Part shown: piece after piece, positions 1 through 8,156 of the stretch
How the letters are laid out: every line of letters starts with the position of its first letter
How positions within the stretch are numbered: position 1 is the first letter of the stretch
Assembly (NCBI GenBank): GCA_002339265.1
Contig: DDKG01000004.1
Coordinates: 1-64,000 of the forward strand
Direction: 5' to 3'
Source of the DNA: Massilia sp. UBA2604
Lineage (GTDB): Bacteria; Pseudomonadota; Gammaproteobacteria; Burkholderiales; Burkholderiaceae_D
DNA: 64,000 bases
Translations under genes and position numbers: made by a program
Notes under the pieces: model-generated
Seen by the model: only the letters and a program-made list of their open reading frames with translations
Told to the model about the DNA's origin: nothing
The model's database searches: none

Positions 1-597
1 ACGGGCCTGATCGTGCAGGTGGGCGAGTGGGTGCTGGAGCAGGCCTGTGCGCAGGCGGCGATCTGGCAGCGCTCCGGCATTTCTCCGTTCCGGCTCGCGG
101 TGAACGTGTCGGCGCGGGAGTTTACGCCGTCCTTGCCTTCTCGCGTGTCGGATACGTTGCGGCGCTACCAGCTCGATCCATCGTGGCTGGAGCTGGAGAT
201 CACCGAGAGCACGCTGATGCACGACTTCGAGCGCGTGACGGCGATCATGGACCGGATCACGGCGCTGGGGGTGTCATTGTCGCTCGACGATTTCGGGACC
301 GGGTATTCGAGCCTGTCGTACCTGAAGCGGTTTCCGATCCAGACCCTCAAGATCGATCGGTCGTTCACCACCGGGATTCCGCGCGATCCGAGCGATTGCG
401 CGATCGCGGGGACCATCGTCAGCATGGCGCGCCAGCTCTGCCTGCGCGTGATCGCGGAAGGGGTGGAGACCCTGGATCAGCTGGAGTTCCTGCGCGAGGC
501 GGGGTGTGACGAGGTGCAGGGGTATCTGTATGCGGCGCCGTTGCCGGCGTATGAGTTCGAGCGGTGTTTGAGGGATAACTGGTTGTTGATGGCGTGA
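1..597 (+). CDS. EAL-domain cyclic-di-GMP phosphodiesterase, 3' part
   Basis: The reading frame is open from base 1 and stops at 595-597, so only the last 198 residues are present. They form the C-terminal half of an EAL domain: the block with LELEITES, then [26 protein letters not shown] and a GYLYAAPLP segment follow the family order. Such proteins hydrolyse c-di-GMP at the membrane or in the cytosol, often behind sensor, PAS or GGDEF domains that would lie upstream of the window. The DDFGTG metal-binding motif is intact, so this half looks catalytically competent. This is chromosomal DNA outside the prophage. Confidence 0.95.
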   Translation, partial: TGLIVQVGEWVLEQACAQAAIWQRSGISPFRLAVNVSAREFTPSLPSRVSDTLRRYQLDPSWLELEITESTLMHDFERVTAIMDRITALGVSLSLDDFGTGYSSLSYLKRFPIQTLKIDRSFTTGIPRDPSDCAIAGTIVSMARQLCLRVIAEGVETLDQLEFLREAGCDEVQGYLYAAPLPAYEFERCLRDNWLLMA

Positions 598-696
598 GGT
601 GGCTAGGTCGCCTAGTGCGAGTCAGTACCACTGCACACGTCCGCGCCGGTAGTAGCGCTCCAGCGGCTCTACAATTCGCCAACACCCTCCGCACGT

Positions 697-720
697 CATT
701 CCCGCGTAGGCGGGAATCCA
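697..720. repeat. REP-like inverted repeat
   Basis: In the 198-base gap between the EAL gene and the tRNA, a short palindrome (arms TTCCCGC and GCGGGAA around GTAG) is embedded in a CATT...AATCC context typical of dispersed extragenic palindromic repeats of high-GC proteobacteria. The family assignment is from general knowledge; only one copy is seen here. Nothing else recognisable lies between 598 and 783. Confidence 0.5.
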
Positions 721-795
721 AGGCCGCTAGCGCCAACGAGCAGCGAACAACCTGACCGCTGGCAGATGATTTATGTATAATGCCGGTTCCTCCTA

Positions 796-885
796 GGAAG
801 CGTGGCCGAGTGGTTGAAGGCAGCAGTCTTGAAAACTGCCGACGGGTGAAACCGTTCGTGAGTTCGAATCTCACCGCTTCCGCCA
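796..885 (+). tRNA. tRNA-Ser(UGA)
   Basis: This 90-nt class II tRNA has acceptor arms GGAAGCG and CGCTTCC, discriminator G and an encoded CCA at 883-885. The anticodon stem-loop at 823-839 has anticodon TGA at 830-832, there is a long variable arm, and the T-loop is TTCGAAT. The gene is intact, but its last 14 bases are the phage attachment core, so the 3' end may now be supplied by the prophage. Its likely original terminator is now at about 58000, beyond the prophage. Confidence 0.97.
872..885. other. attL core (14-bp direct repeat)
   Basis: CACCGCTTCCGCCA is identical to 57972-57985. It covers the T-stem end, acceptor 3' strand and CCA of tRNA-Ser, a classic tyrosine-integrase target. The flanking bases differ on both sides, so the identity is exactly 14 bp. 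Confidence 0.9.
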
Positions 886-930
886 TCGAACCCCTTTTTC
901 TCCTATGGAGAGGGGTCAACTGATCAGCCT

Positions 931-951
931 TACCCCCATCTGTACCCCCAT
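931..951. promoter_or_regulatory. Left arm-type integrase sites (paired TACCCCCAT)
   Basis: TACCCCCAT occurs at 931-939 and 943-951, exactly 12 bp apart, about 46 bp inside attL. The same pair with the same spacing occurs at 57830-57850 inside attR. Shared phased repeats inside both prophage ends are the expected form of integrase arm-binding sites. The assignment is inferred from position and symmetry. Confidence 0.6.
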
Positions 952-952
952 C

Positions 953-1156
953 TCAAACAGCGGACTTTTTGACCCCTGTCGGCAGTCCGCCTTGCCATTC
1001 TGCGATCGCGATTTCGTCCCAGGCCACCGCGCGCGGCCCCAGCTGGACCGGTGCCGGGAACGTGCCGGCGCTGATCCGCTTGTAGATCGTGCTGCGCGCC
1101 ATGCCTACCATTTCCATCACGGCAGGGAGGCGCAGGAAGCGTTTTGCTTTGTCCAT
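953..1156 (-). CDS. AlpA-family excisionase / regulator
   Basis: This 67-residue protein consists of a MerR/AlpA-type winged helix: RLPAVMEMVGMARSTIYKRISAGTFPAPVQLGPRAVAW, followed by a short DEIAIAEW helix. Members bind DNA as excisionases or regulators of integrase. It is the last gene of the leftward operon and ends 68 bp from attL, next to the paired TACCCCCAT repeats, which favours an Xis role. The integrase is at the other prophage end, so Xis is made from the repressor-controlled early operon while Int has its own promoter. Confidence 0.85.
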   Translation of the reverse strand: MDKAKRFLRLPAVMEMVGMARSTIYKRISAGTFPAPVQLGPRAVAWDEIAIAEWQGGLPTGVKKSAV

Positions 1157-1161
1157 CGTAT

Positions 1162-1362
1162 TTACCCCTTCTTCGCTAAATTCGTTTCATTGGCGCTGGC
1201 CAGCAGCGCCGTGTAGCACTTGCCGTGCGCCGGCTTCTTCGCCACCAGCCCTCCGCCCGGCAGCGGCGCGCGCACATACCGCTCTCCGGTGCGGATGGTC
1301 ATGCCGCAGCTGGCGCACAGGTGGTCGCGGCGCGCGGTGTGCGTGATCTCGTCCAAATTCAT
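1162..1362 (-). CDS. Small two-Cys phage protein
   Basis: Starting at the ATG at 1360-1362, which overlaps the upstream stop, the product is 66 residues. It contains CASCGMTI and a later HGKC, a spacing that could bind one metal ion. No family is recognised with confidence. It lies between the excisionase and a 102-residue gene in the leftward operon. A longer upstream extension in this frame is ignored because it runs antiparallel through the neighbouring gene and lacks coding character. Confidence 0.7.
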   Translation of the reverse strand: MNLDEITHTARRDHLCASCGMTIRTGERYVRAPLPGGGLVAKKPAHGKCYTALLASANETNLAKKG

Positions 1363-1667
1363 CGGCCCGCCTCGCGGTCTGGCGCCAGATGCGCGGTGAG
1401 CCGCAGCGCCTCGCGCGCCGTGATCGTCTCCGGCGCCAGCCGTTGGTAGTGCTCCAGCGCGTCGCGCAGCAAGTCGATGGCTTCGTCCTTTCCCATGACA
1501 GTAGAGACGGGCCCCTGGCGCTCGATGCGCGCAGCCGCATCCCACTGGCGGCGCAGGTCATCCATCACTGCCGCCACCTGCGGCGTCAGCGCATCGCCAG
1601 GCCGCTGGGCCAACTGGTACATCACGTTCGCCATCTGCGCGCCGATGCGGCGGAGTTCGTCAGGCAT
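1359..1667 (-). CDS. Hypothetical phage protein, helical
   Basis: The protein has 102 residues, mostly charged helices (MPDELRRIGAQMANVMYQLA at the start). The chosen ATG at 1665-1667 lies inside the 3' end of the preceding gene and the stop overlaps the next start, so it is translationally coupled in the leftward operon. No domain is recognised. Confidence 0.7.
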   Translation of the reverse strand: MPDELRRIGAQMANVMYQLAQRPGDALTPQVAAVMDDLRRQWDAAARIERQGPVSTVMGKDEAIDLLRDALEHYQRLAPETITAREALRLTAHLAPDREAGR

Positions 1668-1887
1668 TATCTTTACCCTCCCGTGCGCCGCTGATCGGCA
1701 TGAAGGCGTCCGGTTTGAGGCACGCATAGTCGCGTGTCGGCACGCCACCCTTGTCGATGCATGCCTGCCGCAAATCACGGGAGTGCACGATTGCCACCAC
1801 GATGGAAACCGCGAACGCGATCGCCAATCCCGCGGCGCCCACCAAAATAGCGCCGGCAAAATATCCGGCAATACGATCTGCGCTCAT
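1660..1887 (-). CDS. Small single-pass membrane protein
   Basis: A 75-residue protein has one strong hydrophobic segment near residues 10-33 (GAILVGAAGLAIAFAVSIVV) and a polar C-terminal part with two cysteines (QACIDKGG, DYACLK). Its start overlaps the stop of the DUF2591 gene. The cysteine pair after the membrane segment would be periplasmic or cytosolic depending on topology. No family is recognised. Confidence 0.7.
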   Translation of the reverse strand: MSADRIAGYFAGAILVGAAGLAIAFAVSIVVAIVHSRDLRQACIDKGGVPTRDYACLKPDAFMPISGAREGKDNA

Positions 1888-2276
1888 GCATTCTCTCCTT
1901 GAGCAGCAGCTTGGATAGCTGCGTCGTCCGGCACCTCGTCGCCGAACTTGCTGATCACGTAAGCCCGCATTGCCGATACCAGCGCAGTCGGCCCAATAGC
2001 GCCGACGATTTCATGCGCGCCATTGCGAGCCGCCGTAGTCCACGCGCCATCGTTCAGCGGCTCGACCTTCATGCGTTCCCTCTCGATGATCGGCCCGCCC
2101 TGCGCCCAGTCGGTGGATGGCTTCCAGGCAGACGCCGGAATAACGCCGACAATGCAGCCATCGGCATCGCGCCATACGTCGCACTCAAGCGTCTTGTGCT
2201 GCGGGCCGAACGTCCAGCCTTCGGCGCGGGCCACCCAGTAATCCAGCAGTGCGCCGGTCAGTTCAGCGGTTTTCAT
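1884..2276 (-). CDS. DUF2591 / NinX-like phage protein
   Basis: The product has 130 residues. The pattern ELTGALLDYWVARAEG, then a DGC...PSTDWAQGGPIIERE block and a C-terminal AMRAYVISKFGDEVP match the DUF2591 (NinX) family, found in the nin regions and early operons of lambdoid phages. Its function is unknown. The ATG at 2274-2276 was chosen over an in-frame start eight codons upstream because the protein family begins with MKTAELTG. Confidence 0.8.
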   Translation of the reverse strand: MKTAELTGALLDYWVARAEGWTFGPQHKTLECDVWRDADGCIVGVIPASAWKPSTDWAQGGPIIERERMKVEPLNDGAWTTAARNGAHEIVGAIGPTALVSAMRAYVISKFGDEVPDDAAIQAAAQGENA

Positions 2277-2493
2277 GCGCGCCTCCTTCCTGAGCGGCAC
2301 GGATAGCGAACCGCATCCGCCCGGCGTCGTCGACCAGGTGGGCAGGCACCTCCTCGCGCATGCATACTGGCAATTGCGCGGCGGGCTTGCCGCAGCCGTG
2401 ACAGGTATAGCCGCGGCACGCGCTGTTCTGCGGGAATCCGTTGCGGCAAAGGCTGGGGCCGTCGACGGCAGCAGAGCATTTATCGACCATCAT
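2263..2493 (-). CDS. Small Cys-rich phage protein, possible zinc finger
   Basis: The product is 76 residues from two adjacent ATG codons at 2488-2493, preceded by AAGGAG. CRGYTCHGCGKPAAQLPVC gives a CxxxxCxxC cluster that could bind zinc. The C-terminal RFAIRAAQEGG repeats the ending IRAAQKGE of the Ea22-like neighbour, a relic of shared ancestry or recombination. No enzymatic role can be assigned. Confidence 0.65.
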   Translation of the reverse strand: MMVDKCSAAVDGPSLCRNGFPQNSACRGYTCHGCGKPAAQLPVCMREEVPAHLVDDAGRMRFAIRAAQEGGAHENR

Positions 2494-4604
2494 GGCTGTT
2501 CTCCTTTTTGAGCGGCACGGATAGCTGCGCGGAATTTGCTGTCGACGCGCTTCTCCCATTCCTTCCACTGCCTGGACGCGGGATCCGGTTTGAACCCGCC
2601 GGACAAGTAGCCTTTGCGGCTGCACGCCGGGCAGGTGTCGAACTTGCCCGGCTCGTCCTCATACGAGTGGCAATCCGATGCTTGGCACTGGTAGCGTGGG
2701 CCGCGACGCAGCTGCAACTCGAAATCGAGCTCACCAGTCGGCCAGTTCGCGAGCGGGCGGTAATCCGCTCCTGCATGCGCCTGCTTGGCGCCGGCCGCCG
2801 AAGCAGCTGTTCTCAGGTCAATGATGGTGCGGTCCTTCGCCTGCGCGTTGGCCTTCCAGTTCATCATGCCGTTATAAAAACGGTCACATTCGTCGGCGGC
2901 GTCCGTCAGCGTCTTCGCGGAGACCTGGATCATTCCGCCTGGATGGTTCGTAACGATGCGGCGCAGTCGATCGGCCATCTCGGTTTCCACTTGGCGCGCC
3001 TGCACCTCACTCGCGCTGTCGGCATCTGCCGGTGCGCTCTCTTCACTCTGTGCACGCACAACCGGAGAGGCGGCGAACCCGACTTCGACGCCGGCCCGGA
3101 AGGCATTGGCCTGATCGGTGACGCCGTGGTTGCCGTACAGGCCGTCGCCGATATAGTTGGCCGCCTCGCCGAGACGCGACTTGTACATTTCAAACTCATG
3201 GCGCACGTCGATCTTGGCGCCGGCTTCGTGCTGCGCCGCCTGAGAGGCGTCTGCGCCAATCAAACAGTATTCGCTCACCGCCAGCTCGGTGGCCTGATCG
3301 CGCGGCATGAACGCCCTTTCGACCAGATCTTCGACACGCTGCGCGACCTTGCCGCCGTCGAGGTTGTGCAGCTCGGCCATCACCTTGTCGACCAGCTCGT
3401 GGCGCGAGTTGATCTCGCCGAACATGCCGATGTGCGCCATCAGCTTATTCACCGCGTCGTAGAGCGCGAATGCCTGCAAGGTCGGAGCCACCGGCTCGGC
3501 CTGCTCCTGCGCTGGTTGATGCGCGTACTGCTCTGGGAACGCAACGAAGTGCGCCACGGCCACATACTCGTCAGGCATCGACACGCTGTTTGCGCCGTTG
3601 CTCGCCGCGATTTGCATGACTTCGCCTAAGATGCTGTTGATGGCGCCCCACGGGATCGGCTTGCGCAGCGCATCCCCTGCTGGCACTGTTGGCGCTGGTG
3701 CTGCGGCTGATCCTGGCAGCGTGCCCTTGATCCGGCCGGCCGCCTGGCCCAGCACCGTGAACAGAAGGCCGCGCACGTACTCGCCGGGCCGCTGGAACGC
3801 GTCTGCGTGGCCAAGCGCGCGCATCAGGAGACGTAGACGCGTCATCTCGCCGATGTCCAGCGGCGCGGCCTGAGAGGGCTCCGACAGGATGGGCCAGGCT
3901 TCGGCCACTAGGGCAAGGGACAGATCCCATACACGCTGTTCGCTCAAGCTCGTCTCGCTGGTGATGCAGGCGATGAGCTTGCGGCGCAGATGGTCTACAT
4001 CGCCGGACGCCAGCACGCTTTCGTCCGCTTCTTGTGCAACCTGCTCCGGTGCGGCTGTCGGCGCTGGCTGGTTGGCGAGGGCGGCGCGCAGAGCTACCGC
4101 GAACGATTCCCGGCCAGATGCTGGGCTTGCTTCGGGATCGCCGCGCCAGGCATTGCTGTGCTCGACAAGCGCCGTGTATCCGTCTTCGACCATCGCCTCG
4201 AAGTGGTCATCATCGGCCAGCGCATCCCCGGCTATAGGCGCTGATACTGGCGCAGCGCGGCGGGCGAATGCGATCAGTTCCAGCACGGCGGCAGGGTTGG
4301 CGGCGGCTATGAAGTTGGCGTCGTCCAACGGCTGCTGGTCGGTCAGCTCAAACCGCCCAGGCGCATCTTCGTACGAACCGGGCATGTCACCGCTGTTCCG
4401 AGCAGCTTCCGTCTCGGTGTGCGTGGTCGAAAGCTCGGCGACGGTGATCGGGTCGCCGTATTCGTCGTGGCCGACGTTGATGTGCGGCCAGGTGCCGGAG
4501 CATGTGCCGTCGAGGCGCACGGTCCATGGCCCAGGCGTGGCCGCGCGCGCCAGCGCTTCCAGGTGGTCGAGATTCAGCCCGCTATCGTTTTTGGTGGTGT
4601 TCAT
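2490..4604 (-). CDS. Large Ea22-like phage protein
   Basis: This 704-residue protein opens with the Ead/Ea22 pattern: LEALARAATPGPWTVRLDG and later DANFIAAANPAAVLELIAFA (residues about 95-113). Most relatives are 150-300 residues, so this one is long. It has low-complexity linkers, a central helical part and a C-terminal zinc-ribbon-like segment (CQASDCHSYEDEPGKFDTCPAC). The Ea22 family is non-essential early phage cargo without a proven function. It ends by overlapping the next small gene, consistent with one polycistronic mRNA. Confidence 0.8.
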   Translation of the reverse strand: MNTTKNDSGLNLDHLEALARAATPGPWTVRLDGTCSGTWPHINVGHDEYGDPITVAELSTTHTETEAARNSGDMPGSYEDAPGRFELTDQQPLDDANFIAAANPAAVLELIAFARRAAPVSAPIAGDALADDDHFEAMVEDGYTALVEHSNAWRGDPEASPASGRESFAVALRAALANQPAPTAAPEQVAQEADESVLASGDVDHLRRKLIACITSETSLSEQRVWDLSLALVAEAWPILSEPSQAAPLDIGEMTRLRLLMRALGHADAFQRPGEYVRGLLFTVLGQAAGRIKGTLPGSAAAPAPTVPAGDALRKPIPWGAINSILGEVMQIAASNGANSVSMPDEYVAVAHFVAFPEQYAHQPAQEQAEPVAPTLQAFALYDAVNKLMAHIGMFGEINSRHELVDKVMAELHNLDGGKVAQRVEDLVERAFMPRDQATELAVSEYCLIGADASQAAQHEAGAKIDVRHEFEMYKSRLGEAANYIGDGLYGNHGVTDQANAFRAGVEVGFAASPVVRAQSEESAPADADSASEVQARQVETEMADRLRRIVTNHPGGMIQVSAKTLTDAADECDRFYNGMMNWKANAQAKDRTIIDLRTAASAAGAKQAHAGADYRPLANWPTGELDFELQLRRGPRYQCQASDCHSYEDEPGKFDTCPACSRKGYLSGGFKPDPASRQWKEWEKRVDSKFRAAIRAAQKGEQP

Positions 4605-4611
4605 GAGGTCC

Positions 4612-5121
4612 TCAGCTATTTTCGATTGTCGGGATGGTGCAGTTCGTGAGCGCCCAGTCGATCCAGAATTCCAGCCACAGCAGGCGCGCCAGCACGTGGT
4701 CTTTGCCGTTGTCTACCTCGCCGCGCGCGTCGTAATCCCAGAAGCCGGGCGGCTTGCCTTCATTCGTCGCTTCTCGGCGCACGCGCGCAGCCCGGACATA
4801 CTCCAAGTCGGCTGGCAGCAGCGCGAATGCACCCGGATGTTCGGCCAGCAATGGCGTCTCTCGATGGAACTCGTCGCCGCATTCCAGATAGCGCCGCTCA
4901 TCGCGGCTCCAGCCCTGCCCGTAAAAAAGCTCGTGGATGCCGGCGTCCTTGCAGAAGTCATGCCACGCTGTATAGGACGGGCACCGGCTATTCCCGTTGC
5001 CGGTGTATGGGCAGTGCGCTGGCGCGTCCGCATGCGTCGCGCGCTCGGCGCGGATGCGAAGATGCTCGTCGCCTTTCGTGTAGCCTAGGACGCCGTTCCC
5101 GATGGTGATCGTGTAGCCCAT
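4612..5121 (-). CDS. Hypothetical phage protein with HNH-free acidic/aromatic core
   Basis: This product is 169 residues from the ATG at 5119-5121, preceded by a GGGGAG ribosome-binding site that overlaps the end of the upstream gene. It begins MGYTITIGNGVLGYTKGDEH and has a conserved-looking central block with GRGEVDNGKDH-like charge and WLEFWIDWAL near the end. Similar proteins occur in phage early operons, but I cannot name a domain. Confidence 0.7.
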   Translation of the reverse strand: MGYTITIGNGVLGYTKGDEHLRIRAERATHADAPAHCPYTGNGNSRCPSYTAWHDFCKDAGIHELFYGQGWSRDERRYLECGDEFHRETPLLAEHPGAFALLPADLEYVRAARVRREATNEGKPPGFWDYDARGEVDNGKDHVLARLLWLEFWIDWALTNCTIPTIENS

Positions 5122-5122
5122 A

Positions 5123-6100
5123 TCAGCCACGCTCCCCGGAGCCTTCTCCGCTGTGGGAGATAGCCGGAGCCGGTGCTGGGACATATTCCAGCATCGTGCG
5201 GTACACATCGCCGATCCGCCCTTCTTCGTTGCGGTCAGGATCGCAGCAATACTGGTCAAGGCCCGCGTCAACCATATCTTCGGTCGGATTTTCCGGAACC
5301 AGCTTCCAGCCTGCCGGGATTGCCGCATCCCTTGCTGCCCGCACCTGGCTTGCAACGTGCTGGTCGATGTGGGCGATGAGCGCAGCGACGCTCTTGAGGC
5401 CGCGACTCGGGTGCGCGCCGTTCCAGACCTTCACAAGCAGCTCGACGAACTCTGGCGTATCAATGCTTGGCACTCCCCTTACAGGTGCAGAACGGGCGGC
5501 GACAGGGTAGGTAACGCCTTCGACCGCGAGCCCATCCTGGGTGTAGCCGCGCGCCAGGCATGCGGCTCGGGCGGCCATGAGCGTCGGCGAGCCTTCTTCG
5601 TCGACATGCGGGTAATGCTTGCGCTTCTCGGGAGCCAGCTCGGCGCGCCGGGCCGCGACCGAGCAAAGGCAGCGCACCACCTCCAGCAGATCGTCATCGC
5701 CCGCGGCAACTGCAGTCCGCTCTTCGATGCGCACCAGGCCGGCGAGGTCCGTGCCCGGCGCCGGCGGCGCGCCGGCTTCGACGATTTCCACCACCTGGAC
5801 GCGCTCATGCTTCTCGCCGGCGTGAGAAAACGGGTGGCCGAGCGGCCCGACAAGGCCGTGGTTCTCGCTGGTAAGCAGAATCGACCAGGTGCGCGCCGGG
5901 CGGCCGGCCGCGGCGGCGCGGGCCGGAGCGGCGAACAGCTTGTCGCCAACCTGTGGCATGTTTTTGCGATCCTCCCAGCTGACGAGCGGCTCGCCGTCGA
6001 CGTAGCCTTCGAATTCACCGACCAGACGCGGCGCCGTGTTGATGCCGCGCGCGCTGGCCAGCACCTCGTAGTAGGCAGGGTTCAGATTGCAGTCGTTCAT
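5123..6100 (-). CDS. Phage early protein with C-terminal DUF551-like/Ea22-like tail region
   Basis: The product is 325 residues from the ATG at 6098-6100. It appears modular: an N-terminal MNDCNLNPAYYEVLASARG, a central segment around residues 100-150 mentioning HAGEKHERVQVVEIVE, and a C-terminal AIPAGWKLVPENPTEDMVDAGL, the last being a motif common in phage Ea22/DUF551 tails. This mosaic build is typical of lambdoid early-operon proteins. No activity can be deduced. It is coupled by overlap to both neighbours. Confidence 0.7.
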   Translation of the reverse strand: MNDCNLNPAYYEVLASARGINTAPRLVGEFEGYVDGEPLVSWEDRKNMPQVGDKLFAAPARAAAAGRPARTWSILLTSENHGLVGPLGHPFSHAGEKHERVQVVEIVEAGAPPAPGTDLAGLVRIEERTAVAAGDDDLLEVVRCLCSVAARRAELAPEKRKHYPHVDEEGSPTLMAARAACLARGYTQDGLAVEGVTYPVAARSAPVRGVPSIDTPEFVELLVKVWNGAHPSRGLKSVAALIAHIDQHVASQVRAARDAAIPAGWKLVPENPTEDMVDAGLDQYCCDPDRNEEGRIGDVYRTMLEYVPAPAPAISHSGEGSGERG

Positions 6101-6297
6101 CACTTTTCTCCTCGGTGTGTGCGGCGCGGTGCGACCGGCGCCAGTTTGTTTTTGAGCTTGTCGCGCTGCGCTTCGGCCAGGGCCAGCGCTGCTTCGAACC
6201 GCGCGATCTCGGCGAGCGCTTCGGTCAGCCCGTCGTATAGGTGGCGCGCCAGCCGCTCGGGGCACTGGTAGGTGGCGCGCAGGGCTTCGAAGCTCAC
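6100..6297 (-). CDS. Small coiled-coil protein, GTG start
   Basis: The 65-residue product starts at GTG 6295-6297, which shares bases with the TGA of the upstream 41-residue gene. The longer in-frame extension is antiparallel to that gene and not credible. Residues 18-50 (EALAEIARFEAALALAEAQR) form a continuous amphipathic helix, followed by a basic tail. The function is unknown. Confidence 0.6.
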   Translation of the reverse strand: MSFEALRATYQCPERLARHLYDGLTEALAEIARFEAALALAEAQRDKLKNKLAPVAPRRTHRGEK

Positions 6298-6419
6298 TTG
6301 CGGTCCCCATAGAGCGCGCGGGCGGCCCGCTCGTCGGCAGCGGCCTCGCTGCGCTGCACCTCGCCGATGATGATCAGTAAGACCATCACGGCAACCAGGC
6401 CCTGGCAGAAGCGGCGCAT
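6294..6419 (-). CDS. Tiny membrane protein (41 aa)
   Basis: The ATG at 6417-6419 opens a 41-residue frame with one hydrophobic stretch (LVAVMVLLIII) and a charged tail. It overlaps both neighbours by start/stop sharing, a pattern repeated through the operon and the main evidence that it is real. It is likely inserted in the inner membrane. Confidence 0.55.
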   Translation of the reverse strand: MRRFCQGLVAVMVLLIIIGEVQRSEAAADERAARALYGDRK

Positions 6420-6532
6420 CACAGCGGCCACCCATTCACGATCGCCGCGGTGCACAGGACGACCACAGCCGGCACCCTGACGGAGAAGCGGCGCGCGGCG
6501 GCGATATCGTGCTCGCTGTATGGGCGGTTCAT
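6419..6532 (-). CDS. Tiny membrane protein (37 aa)
   Basis: The ATG at 6530-6532 lies within the end of the upstream gene, and the stop TGA shares its A with the next ATG. The 37 residues have a basic N-terminal half and a hydrophobic VPAVVVLCTAAIV segment. Support comes from perfect start/stop coupling on both sides. The function is unknown. Confidence 0.5.
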   Translation of the reverse strand: MNRPYSEHDIAAARRFSVRVPAVVVLCTAAIVNGWPL

Positions 6533-6918
6533 GGCTTCACCGCCATTTCGCGCGCCACCTCACGCATGCCCTCAACCGCCCGCGCCGTCGCGGCCTCGAT
6601 GCGGTCCAGGCGAAGGCGCGCTTCCATGATCGGGACCAGCGATCCACGCGCCAGCTCGTCAACCGGCACCGTGAACAGCGTCAGCAGCTCGAAGCGCTCC
6701 GGCGCCGCCTGGGTCTGGGCCAGCCGCTCTTTGGTCTTGATCTGCTCCCACAGCGGGAAGCGCTTGTCGAGCGGCCGGCGGAAGTAGACGACGCTGCTCG
6801 GCTCGAGCGGCGTGCCGTCGTCGCCCCAGTCCAGCGGCAGGCCGGGCAGGGGCAGGTCATCGACGCGGCGCTGCAGCTCGGCGCCGGCCGGGGCTTGGGT
6901 GCTGGTGGTCGTGGTCAT
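6529..6918 (-). CDS. Hypothetical phage protein
   Basis: The 129-residue protein has a Thr/Pro-rich start, a central SSVVYFRRPLDKRFPLWEQI block and a helical C-terminus. It lies between a 58-residue gene and tiny membrane proteins, overlapping both, upstream of which is rdgC. No family is recognised. Confidence 0.7.
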   Translation of the reverse strand: MTTTTSTQAPAGAELQRRVDDLPLPGLPLDWGDDGTPLEPSSVVYFRRPLDKRFPLWEQIKTKERLAQTQAAPERFELLTLFTVPVDELARGSLVPIMEARLRLDRIEAATARAVEGMREVAREMAVKP

Positions 6919-7091
6919 TTCTTAGTGTCGTCCGGTTGGGTGGCTGAGGCCTTGTTGTCAATCGCCCTCAGGTCGCTGTAGTAGCGCGACGAGCCGCGGT
7001 TCGCGCGATAGTTCTTGATCGCGTCGTAGTCGGCCTGGGTCATGCCTTGGCTGTCGGCGCTGCGCGCGCGATAGGCGCGGCGCCGCTTCAT
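6915..7091 (-). CDS. Small basic protein (58 aa)
   Basis: The ATG at 7089-7091 overlaps the rdgC stop and the TGA overlaps the next ATG. The product starts MKRRRAYRARSADSQGM and is rich in Arg, Tyr and Asp, with no hydrophobic segment. A nucleic-acid-binding role is possible from charge alone. It is too short for many gene finders but is held between two coupled genes. Confidence 0.6.
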   Translation of the reverse strand: MKRRRAYRARSADSQGMTQADYDAIKNYRANRGSSRYYSDLRAIDNKASATQPDDTKK

Positions 7092-7987
7092 GATTTGGCC
7101 TCGCCGCCAAGGGCTTCGACCAGATCGGCCAGCAGCTTGGCCAGCTCGCCGGACATGAGGACGAAGGCGTTATCGAAACGCTCAGCATCGTTCGCCGCCG
7201 CGGCTTCGTTCTCGCGGATCACGTCGAGCGGCTTCACGCCCTTGATCGCCAGCGAGTCGGTCAGCACGAAGCTGATGCGGTCGTTCCAGGTCATGGCCAG
7301 GCGGGTGCACTGCTTGCCGGCGGCGATGTGGCGGCGGATGTCTTCCGGCTCGAGGGTGTGCGACTTGTATCCGATCTGGGCGCGGCTCTCGCCGGTGGCG
7401 CGCAGCGTCGCATCGCGGTCGATCGTGAAGCCGTATGGCGATTCGTCGGCCTCCAGCCAGCCGGTCATCACGGCGACCGGCGAGCGCTGCACGCGCAGCG
7501 ATTCCAGCGGCATGTTGTCCACGGCCTTGAGTAGCAGCTTGACGACGTCGTCGGCCTTGCCCGGCGCCGCGGCGTCGACCACCAGCCAGCCGTTCTTCGG
7601 GTCGATCCACACCAGCGTCGTGCGGGAAACGGAGAATGCCTTCGGCAGCATCTCGTCCGCAGCGCGCTCCTTCAGCTCGCGCATTGCCTTCTTCCCGGGC
7701 GGGAATCCCTGCTGCTCCTCCAACTCCGCCGCCATCGCCTTGGCGCGCTCGTTCACGGCCGCGCCCGGCAGGATCTTCTTCTGCGTCTTGAGCGCCAGGA
7801 GGAACTGGCCGGCCACTTCGTGCGCCAGCGCGTCGTCCGCGCCGCGCGGGCGGGCCCAGCCTTGGCGCAGCAGCTCGTTGCTCGACGCCGGCACGAAGGC
7901 CTGCGGCTCGAGGTATTCGGCCAGGCGGGCGACCGTCATGGCCCAGGGGGAGGGCAGGCGGTACACCTGCAGGTTGCGGAAGAACAT
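7088..7987 (-). CDS. rdgC: Recombination-associated protein RdgC
   Basis: The 299-residue product matches RdgC throughout: MFFRNLQVYRLP at the start, a GFVPP-like QAFVPASSNE segment, ERAKAMAAELEEQQGFPPGKKA, and a C-terminal RFDNAFVLMSGELAKLL. RdgC forms a ring dimer on double-stranded DNA and modulates RecA. Phage copies are common in recombination modules and may protect or remodel phage DNA. ATG 7985-7987 was chosen because the family starts MFF/MWF. The sequence is full length, and the gene lies in the repressor-controlled leftward operon. Confidence 0.93.
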   Translation of the reverse strand: MFFRNLQVYRLPSPWAMTVARLAEYLEPQAFVPASSNELLRQGWARPRGADDALAHEVAGQFLLALKTQKKILPGAAVNERAKAMAAELEEQQGFPPGKKAMRELKERAADEMLPKAFSVSRTTLVWIDPKNGWLVVDAAAPGKADDVVKLLLKAVDNMPLESLRVQRSPVAVMTGWLEADESPYGFTIDRDATLRATGESRAQIGYKSHTLEPEDIRRHIAAGKQCTRLAMTWNDRISFVLTDSLAIKGVKPLDVIRENEAAAANDAERFDNAFVLMSGELAKLLADLVEALGGEAKS

Positions 7988-8015
7988 TTGCGGATCCTTG
8001 TCGTAGTGGTCGGGG

Positions 8016-8138
8016 TTACAGCGGCGCGCTCGGGTCAACGGCGCCGCCCAGGCAGATCAGGGCGAAGAGCAGGGCGAACATCAGGCCCGGGCGGCGCTCG
8101 CACCAGTCGAGGCGGAAGAAAAGCAGGAAGCGGATCAT
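8016..8138 (-). CDS. Tiny membrane protein (40 aa)
   Basis: An ATG at 8136-8138 opens a 40-codon frame: a first hydrophobic patch (IRFLLFF), a charged turn, then LMFALLFALICLGGAV. It sits in the 168-base space between the 145-residue gene and rdgC in the leftward operon and follows a purine-rich GGAGACCGAC stretch. Coding is inferred from hydrophobic pattern and position. Confidence 0.5.
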   Translation of the reverse strand: MIRFLLFFRLDWCERRPGLMFALLFALICLGGAVDPSAPL

Positions 8139-8156
8139 GTCGGTCTCCAGGTCGGG